A DNA stretch of 58,383 nucleotides from an uncultured Methylophilaceae bacterium (GTDB taxonomy: Bacteria; Pseudomonadota; Gammaproteobacteria; Burkholderiales; Methylophilaceae), in contig CAIQBW010000030.1 in assembly GCA_903870165.1 (NCBI GenBank), positions 1 through 58,383 on the forward strand, read 5' to 3'. Positions 53,216 to 58,383 of the stretch are shown piece after piece. The notes beneath the pieces are model-generated. The model was not told the DNA's origin, searched no databases, and was given only the letters and a program-made list of their open reading frames with translations. Every line of letters begins with the position of its first letter. Position 1 is the first letter of the stretch. The position numbers and the translations under genes were made by a program.

Positions 53216-55023
53216 TAATGCAGCTCCTGATATATTTTTTCTGCCAACATTTGACTAATCCCTTCAACTTGCGAGAGTTCATCCACGCTAGCATTTTTAA
53301 CACCGTCCAAGCCACCAAACCTGACCAGTAATGCTTTACGGCGCTTCGCGCCTACCCCATTAATATCTTCCAAGGATGAGTGCATACGTGCTTTTCCACG
53401 CCTAGCTCTATGCCCTGTAATCGCAAAACGATGTGCTTCATCACGAATCTGTTGGAGCAGATGCAAGCCAATATGGTCTTTCTTTAAACCAATTGGCATT
53501 TCGCGGTCAGGAAAGAACATTTGCTCCAAACCTGGCCTACGCTCTTCGCCTTTTGCAATCCCAACTAAGAGGATATCAGCTAATCCAACTTCTTGCATAA
53601 CCTCGACAGCAACTCCAAGCTGGCCTTTGCCACCATCAATAAACACCAAGTCAGGGCGCTTACCCTCACCTGCCGCCACTTTTTTATAGCGTCGTGTTAA
53701 TGCATCACGCATTGCAGCATAGTCATCACCCGGCGTGATGCCTGTAATGTTATAACGGCGATACTCAGAATTTTGCAATGCACCTTTATCAAACACCACA
53801 CAAGATGCTACCGTTGCCTCGCCCATAGTGTGACTAATATCAAAGCACTCAATACGTTCGACCGAATCCCCTAAATCTAGCGCCTCGCGCAAAGCTATCA
53901 ATCTTGCTTGTTGGTTTGAATGCTGTGCAGTACGCTGTTGAAGTGCTAACTCAGCATTGGTTTCTGCCATTTTCATCCATACCCGTTTATCGCCAACAGG
54001 GTTGGTATTAATCTTCACTTTGCGCCCAGCTTGCTCGGTAAACACTTCTTCCAAGGCCTCTGTTTCAATGGGCACGCCAACAATAATAAGTGGCGGCATT
54101 TTCTGAGCAACATAATATTGCTCTAAAAATGCACGCATAGTGTCTTCTAACTCACCGCCGTCCGCATTTTTTGGGAAGAAGCTTTTATCACCCAAATGAC
54201 GTCCACCACGGATCATTACCAAATTCACACAGTGTTGACTTTCGAGTGATACGCAAGCAATCACGTCGGCATCATTCACTGCAAAATCACTCACAAACTG
54301 TTTAGCCTGCACTTGCCTCAGGCTCTGCATACGGTCGCGATAAACTGCAGCCAACTCATACTGCTCAAGCTCTGCAGCGGCCATCATCTTTTCGCCAAGT
54401 TCATCCATCACCTGCTGTTCTTTGCCTTGCAAAAACATGCTCGCATGACTAACATCTCGACGATAATCTTCTTCAGAGATTAAGGCCACGCATGGCGCAG
54501 TACATCGCTCAATTTGATATTGCAAACAAGGGCGTGTGCGGTTCGAAAAAACGGTGTTTTCACAAGTGCGCAACATGAATACTTTTTGCAACAATTGAAT
54601 ACTTTCCCTTACTGCAACTGCATTAGGAAACGGACCAAAGTAATTATTACCCTTACGTTGCGTGCCACGATGAAAGGCTAAGCGCGGATATTCATCACCC
54701 GTCAGCGTAATATATGGATAAGTTTTATCATCGCGAAATAGCACGTTATAACGCGGCATATAGCTCTTGATGAGGTTATTCTCAAGAAGCAAGGCCTCAG
54801 CTTCCGAATGGGTGACCGTGGTTTCAATATCTACGATTTGCGCCACCATCATGCGCGTACGTGGACTAGGGACATTCTTGTTAAAGTATGAAGAAACCCG
54901 CTTCTTTAAGTCTTTCGCCTTACCTACATAAATCACCTCATCGCTTGCGTTTTTCATGCGATAAACACCCGGCAAATTGGGTAAGTTTTTTAGTATAGGT
55001 TTGGGGTTAAATTGCTCGGTCAT
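53215..55023 (-). CDS. uvrC: UvrABC excinuclease subunit C
   Basis: A 602-aa dual nuclease of nucleotide excision repair. N-terminal GIY-YIG domain (LPGVYRMKNASDEVIYVGKAKDLKKR, 3' incision), a UVR motif for UvrB contact around 200-235, an RNase H-like endonuclease domain (5' incision; FDISHTMGEATVASCVVFD ... FIDGGKGQL) and two C-terminal helix-hairpin-helix motifs (DINGVGAKRRKALL). Standard length. Follows the RIO kinase gene by 13 bp. Confidence 0.96.
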   Translation of the reverse strand: MTEQFNPKPILKNLPNLPGVYRMKNASDEVIYVGKAKDLKKRVSSYFNKNVPSPRTRMMVAQIVDIETTVTHSEAEALLLENNLIKSYMPRYNVLFRDDKTYPYITLTGDEYPRLAFHRGTQRKGNNYFGPFPNAVAVRESIQLLQKVFMLRTCENTVFSNRTRPCLQYQIERCTAPCVALISEEDYRRDVSHASMFLQGKEQQVMDELGEKMMAAAELEQYELAAVYRDRMQSLRQVQAKQFVSDFAVNDADVIACVSLESQHCVNLVMIRGGRHLGDKSFFPKNADGGELEDTMRAFLEQYYVAQKMPPLIIVGVPIETEALEEVFTEQAGRKVKINTNPVGDKRVWMKMAETNAELALQQRTAQHSNQQARLIALREALDLGDSVERIECFDISHTMGEATVASCVVFDKGALQNSEYRRYNITGITPGDDYAAMRDALTRRYKKVAAGEGKRPDLVFIDGGKGQLGVAVEVMQEVGLADILLVGIAKGEERRPGLEQMFFPDREMPIGLKKDHIGLHLLQQIRDEAHRFAITGHRARRGKARMHSSLEDINGVGAKRRKALLVRFGGLDGVKNASVDELSQVEGISQMLAEKIYQELH

Positions 55024-55036
55024 GACAAAAAACTAC

Positions 55037-55891
55037 TTACTTAATACCTAACTCAGCTAAGCGCAAACGCTTAGCCTCTTCTTCTTTACGCACATCATCA
55101 ATCACACGCATCACCGTCTTCAAATCGACGGCTTTTGTACTCTCACTGAAGTTCCCAGTTAATGGGGTTTCAACAGTCAAATTACCATGCGAGAACAAAC
55201 CCCAAATCTCTTTAGCATATTGCGTGGTAAGTAACTCCGGCGCAAAACGACCAAAGTAATCTCTTAAATTATTCACATCGCGCTCAAGCATATCCTCAGC
55301 ATGGTTATTACCTGCTGCATCCACCGCCTGAGGCAGGTCGATAATCACAGGGCCATCGCTAGCCAACAAAATATTAAACTCAGACAAGTCACCATGAATG
55401 ATGCCAGCACACAGCATACGTACCACTTCCAGTAGCAAAACTTCGTGATACTTGCGAGCGTCCTCTGGCGAAAAAGCAATATCATTAAGCCTAGGCGCTG
55501 CGTTACCCTCTTCATCCACCACCAACTCCATGAGCAATACACCCTCGTAAAAGTTGTGGGGCTTAGGAACCCGAACGCCAGCCGCCGCGAGTCGATAAAG
55601 CGCATCAACTTCATGACTTTGCCAAGCTTGCTCTTGAAGTTTGCGGCCGTATTTTGAGCCTTTTTCCATGGCACGTGCTTGACGACTATTTTTAGTTTTA
55701 CGACCTTCGGTATAGTCCACGCTTTGCCTAAAACTTCGTTGATTCGCCTCTTTGTAAACCTTTGCACAACGCACATCATCGCCGCAACGAACAACATAAA
55801 CAGTGGCTTCTTTGCCACTCATCAACTGGCGAATGACATCATCGACCAAGCCATCCTCAACAAGCGGCTTCAGTCTTTCCGGAATTTTCAT
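55037..55891 (-). CDS. RIO-type serine/threonine kinase
   Basis: A 284-aa RIO1-like atypical kinase. The nucleotide-binding loop MSGKEATVYVV (about 24-34), the catalytic HGDLSEFNILL and the metal-binding IIDLPQAVD are all recognisable. In archaea and eukaryotes RIO1 matures the small ribosomal subunit; bacterial members are found in many proteobacteria with roles not well established. It is cotranscribed with uvrC. Confidence 0.9.
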   Translation of the reverse strand: MKIPERLKPLVEDGLVDDVIRQLMSGKEATVYVVRCGDDVRCAKVYKEANQRSFRQSVDYTEGRKTKNSRQARAMEKGSKYGRKLQEQAWQSHEVDALYRLAAAGVRVPKPHNFYEGVLLMELVVDEEGNAAPRLNDIAFSPEDARKYHEVLLLEVVRMLCAGIIHGDLSEFNILLASDGPVIIDLPQAVDAAGNNHAEDMLERDVNNLRDYFGRFAPELLTTQYAKEIWGLFSHGNLTVETPLTGNFSESTKAVDLKTVMRVIDDVRKEEEAKRLRLAELGIK

Positions 55892-55912
55892 TAAGACTTA
55901 CTCAAATATAAA

Positions 55913-56095
55913 TTAATCATCTAGAAGCTTACCTGCAATCGCCCAGTCTTCATAAGCCACCTCATCAAACGTGATATAGGTGTAGCTCGCTGGCTTATTC
56001 GCCACACGCTGCATGGTCTCAGTCACTTCTTTGGCAATCTCAGCCTTTTGCTCACGACTAAGTGCGCCAGCATGTTTAATATTAATATATGGCAT
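55913..56095 (-). CDS. 4-oxalocrotonate tautomerase-family protein
   Basis: A 60-aa small tautomerase. The catalytic N-terminal proline is P2 of MPYINIKHAG (P1 after Met removal), followed by the family pattern LSREQKAEIAKEVTETM. Such hexameric enzymes tautomerise enol/keto acids; the substrate here is unknown. AAGGAGAACATC lies before ATG, a strong ribosome site. 21 bp upstream of the RIO kinase gene. Confidence 0.88.
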   Translation of the reverse strand: MPYINIKHAGALSREQKAEIAKEVTETMQRVANKPASYTYITFDEVAYEDWAIAGKLLDD

Positions 56096-56253
56096 GATGT
56101 TCTCCTTGAAAGAGTCGCTAAGCCCACATGCTAGCTTATAGACAACAAAAATGCAGTCGTTTTTAGCAGTTTTAGTTTATTCCCAAAGTAAAAAGGCTGA
56201 TGAAGCTATAATGTATCCAACCTTTATCGATTTATCACACCACTCAATATCCA

Positions 56254-57114
56254 ATGCTTAGTTATCGACACGCTTTTCATGCAGGCAATCATGCCGATGT
56301 ACTTAAACACTTTGTGCTCATGCAAGTCATCGCGCATGCAGCCCAAAAAGACAAACCCTTTTGGTATATCGACACCCATGCAGGTGCCGGCCAATATTCA
56401 TTAGACGGAGGCTATGCGACTCAAAATGCAGAATATGAATCAGGGATTGCTAAGCTTTGGAATGAAAGCGACTTACCACAGCCGCTATTCAATTATGTGG
56501 GCTATATAAAAAGCTTAAATCAGCCTTCGAGCCCCAAAACAGCAAAGTTAAATATTTATCCAGGGTCACCTCTCTGTGCTCAAGCCTTATTAAGAGCGGA
56601 CGACCGTATGCGCCTATTTGAACTGCATCCAAGTGACTTTGATATCTTGCGTGAAAACTTTAAAGGTCATCAACGCACAGTCAAAATAGATATGATTAAT
56701 GGTTTTGCCGGCATCAAAGCGATACTTCCGCCACCGCCACGCCGTGCGGTCATTTTAATCGACCCGCCTTATGAAGAAAAACAAGACTACCAACGTGTCG
56801 TAGAGATGATTAAAGACAGCCTACAACGCTTCGCCACTGGAACTTACATCGTGTGGTATCCGCTACTTCAGCGACCAGAACCTGATCAAATGTTGGACAA
56901 GCTAAATCAACTTGGCTTAAAAAGCTGGCTCAATGTAAGCTTGACGGTTCAAGAACCTTCGATTGAAGGCTTTGGTATGTTTGGCAGTGGGTTATTTATA
57001 GTGAACCCACCGTGGACACTACCAAACACCTTAAATGAAGTGATGCCTTATTTAACTAAAAAGCTTGCTGTAGATCATGGCGCAAATTTTGAGATTGACA
57101 ACCATATCAGTTAA
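56254..57114 (+). CDS. rlmJ: 23S rRNA (adenine(2030)-N6)-methyltransferase RlmJ
   Basis: A 286-aa SAM-dependent methyltransferase. The opening MLSYRHAFHAGNHADVLKH and the DTHAGAGQYSL motif mark RlmJ, and the N6-adenine catalytic motif is DPPYEEK. It methylates A2030 of 23S rRNA during assembly. Its stop codon (TAA) overlaps the convergent DUF2914 stop through a TTAA palindrome. Confidence 0.95.
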   Translation: MLSYRHAFHAGNHADVLKHFVLMQVIAHAAQKDKPFWYIDTHAGAGQYSLDGGYATQNAEYESGIAKLWNESDLPQPLFNYVGYIKSLNQPSSPKTAKLNIYPGSPLCAQALLRADDRMRLFELHPSDFDILRENFKGHQRTVKIDMINGFAGIKAILPPPPRRAVILIDPPYEEKQDYQRVVEMIKDSLQRFATGTYIVWYPLLQRPEPDQMLDKLNQLGLKSWLNVSLTVQEPSIEGFGMFGSGLFIVNPPWTLPNTLNEVMPYLTKKLAVDHGANFEIDNHIS

Positions 57115-58172
57115 ATACTTCGTGCTTCGAAGTGGGTATCTGTAGGTGGTTCCGTATATAGATTAAAGTGATAAACAGTTAGCGTACGACCATCTTCAGT
57201 TTCAACCTTTACACGCCATTCGCCGGACTGAACATTCTGTTTGTAAGTATAGCCACGGAAGCCGCCCTGCCTCCCGCCTGACAAGCCAAACCCAATACGC
57301 GATACGACTTCCCAGCCCTGCTTTTCATCGTAATGCTCCCAACGATGATATAGCGAAGTGCTGATACCGCTCGGTGCAAACACTGCTGAAACGCAATAAA
57401 CGCGGCTTCCTGCAGACACATGCAAATCATTAGAAAGTAATCGCCAAGGTTTATACCAGGGTGCCTTTTCTACCACGATCAACATGTCTCCATTATTTTT
57501 TTCAAGATTTATTCCAATTTGCATATCACGCTTCACCAATGGGACTGGCGGAATAAAATCCAGTACATAAGCCACGCTCAACACACTAGCAATCATCCAA
57601 ACAGGCCAGGCGCGCCCAGGGCAACCTGGTGTTTTCTTACGTAAATAATGTGTGAGTGAAGCGCCAGTAAGTGTACTTAAATAAAACCAAACAGGCAGAA
57701 TGCTACCCAGCATAAAAGGCAGTAAGAAATTAAACACCAAAATCGCACACAAACCGAAAAGCGCCCAAGTTAACGTAAATCAGTGATAGTGATGATCGAT
57801 ATACTCATTGGCGACAAGCAAGAAGCCCAAACCCAACGACCAAAATAGCGCAAGAAAGTGGTTCGAACTTTTAAAATACATAATAAATAAGCAACTAAAT
57901 AAGCTACCAAATAAAAATTGCAGAATAAAAATTGGAGCGTTTTTTTGCCAGTCTGGACGAATAGAGTGTTTTAACAGTTCCATTTCAGACATTGAAGCAT
58001 GCGCATGACTTCTATGCCCCATCCAATAAAGAATTAGACCTGCAGCAAGTAAATAAGCGGCAAGAAACCACAAATCAGAAGGATTGATTTGGCGACCAAT
58101 GGTGAGCGCATCCCACAAAAAACCGCCAAAGAAGGCAATGGCTGGCAACAGGTTTTTCAAGCTAAATGTCAT
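57111..58172 (-). pseudogene. DUF2914-type membrane protein interrupted by in-frame TGA
   Basis: One continuous minus frame of 354 codons holds several membrane helices (AIAFFGGFLWDAL, FLAAYLLAAGLILYW, ILQFLFGSLFSCLFIMYF, and more), then a soluble C-terminal DUF2914-like domain (HWEHYDEKQGWEVVSRI ... SGEWRVKVETEDGRTLTVYHF). A TGA at 57780-57782 divides it: before it reads ANEYIDHHYH, after it FTLTWALFGLCAIL in the same frame. The C-terminal part might restart at GTG/ATG-like codons but would lack half the membrane region. Start ATG 58172; an upstream TTG at 58220 overlaps acnB. Confidence 0.75.
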
Positions 58173-58203
58173 ATCGAGCTTGAAAAACCTTGCCAAAAAC
58201 TGA

Positions 58204-58383
58204 CTAAGAAACTTGAGCAATGCCTATCACTTTTTTAGGTTGATACGCATCCATCAAATTGAAGTTGAGATACTGATAGATTTGGGCGTGATGTGCGCTG
58301 ATGGTGTCACCCACGACCGTTAAGTATTCTGCTGTTGTTGGTAAGCGTCCTAGCTTTGCACAGACGGCAGCAAGTTCAGCAGA
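58204..58383 (-). CDS. acnB: Aconitate hydratase B, C-terminal end (partial)
   Basis: The last 59 codons of a gene entering from the right edge: SAELAAVCAKLGRLPTTAEY, then HAQIYQYLNFNLMDAYQPKK, ending IGIAQVS and TAG at 58204-58206. The (S)AELAAxxxxLGRLPTxxEY...YxYLNF pattern is that of the AcnB C-terminus (TCA cycle aconitase and 2-methylisocitrate dehydratase). No catalytic residues are in this part, so identification rests on the tail alone. Confidence 0.8.
   Translation of the reverse strand, partial: SAELAAVCAKLGRLPTTAEYLTVVGDTISAHHAQIYQYLNFNLMDAYQPKKVIGIAQVS

Overview
The window looks like the chromosome of a low-GC betaproteobacterium. I infer a Methylophilaceae (Methylotenera-like) methylotroph from gene order and protein style, not from any database comparison. 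The core genes are ordinary housekeeping genes. The accessory content sits in two tRNA-targeted integrative elements and the debris of a third.

Left core (1-25.8 kb): the inner end of an IS3/IS150-type insertion sequence runs off the left edge. Then, on the minus strand, comes the protein-quality-control block tig-clpP-clpX-lon-hupB-tRNA-Val-tRNA-Asp-ppiD. It is followed by tpx, a MazG-like pyrophosphatase, an RlmL-type rRNA methyltransferase, a spermidine-synthase-like protein, an RNB exoribonuclease, a CobW-type metallochaperone GTPase, hrpA, a methyltransferase, rbgA/ylqF, a MEKHLA protein, rep and uup. Several junctions are TAATG stop/start overlaps, implying translational coupling.

Island 1 (25799-37412, about 11.6 kb) is inserted in the 3' end of tRNA-Arg(CCT). 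A 17-bp piece of the tRNA is repeated at the far end, just after uup. A P4-type integrase lies next to the tRNA. Cargo: a truncated autotransporter barrel, a GNAT acetyltransferase, a 1260-aa autotransporter with about 18 Gly-rich repeats, a small ORF, a sulfotransferase plus APS kinase pair, a second tyrosine recombinase, an HTH/zinc-ribbon protein, an AlpA-like regulator and a hypothetical protein.

Between the islands (37.5-41.3 kb): a lipoprotein, a Skp/OmpH-like chaperone, an autotransporter (beta-propeller-like passenger) broken by one in-frame TAG, and the decayed 5' part of an integrase. The decayed integrase still has its repeats and a fragment of tRNA-Leu, so it is the remnant of an older element.

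Island 2 (41294-52151, about 10.9 kb) sits in tRNA-Leu(TAA), in tandem with that remnant. It has a P4-like replication module (integrase, AlpA, split AEP primase/SF3 helicase, putative origin). Its cargo is unusual: an APS kinase plus Stf0-type sulfotransferase, an outer-membrane barrel, and a compact P450/acyl-carrier-protein/alpha-beta-hydrolase operon.

Right core (52.1-58.4 kb): tRNA-Leu, tRNA-Cys, tRNA-Gly, pgsA, uvrC, a RIO kinase, a tautomerase, rlmJ, a DUF2914 membrane-protein gene split by an in-frame TGA, and the 3' end of acnB.

The most notable patterns are three. First, both islands independently carry an APS kinase/sulfotransferase pair beside genes for surface proteins. Second, both integrases share a box (ATACCnnCAA) arranged identically at both element ends, with element-specific central bases. 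Third, the P450-ACP-hydrolase operon looks like a very small tailoring pathway for a carrier-bound acyl substrate.
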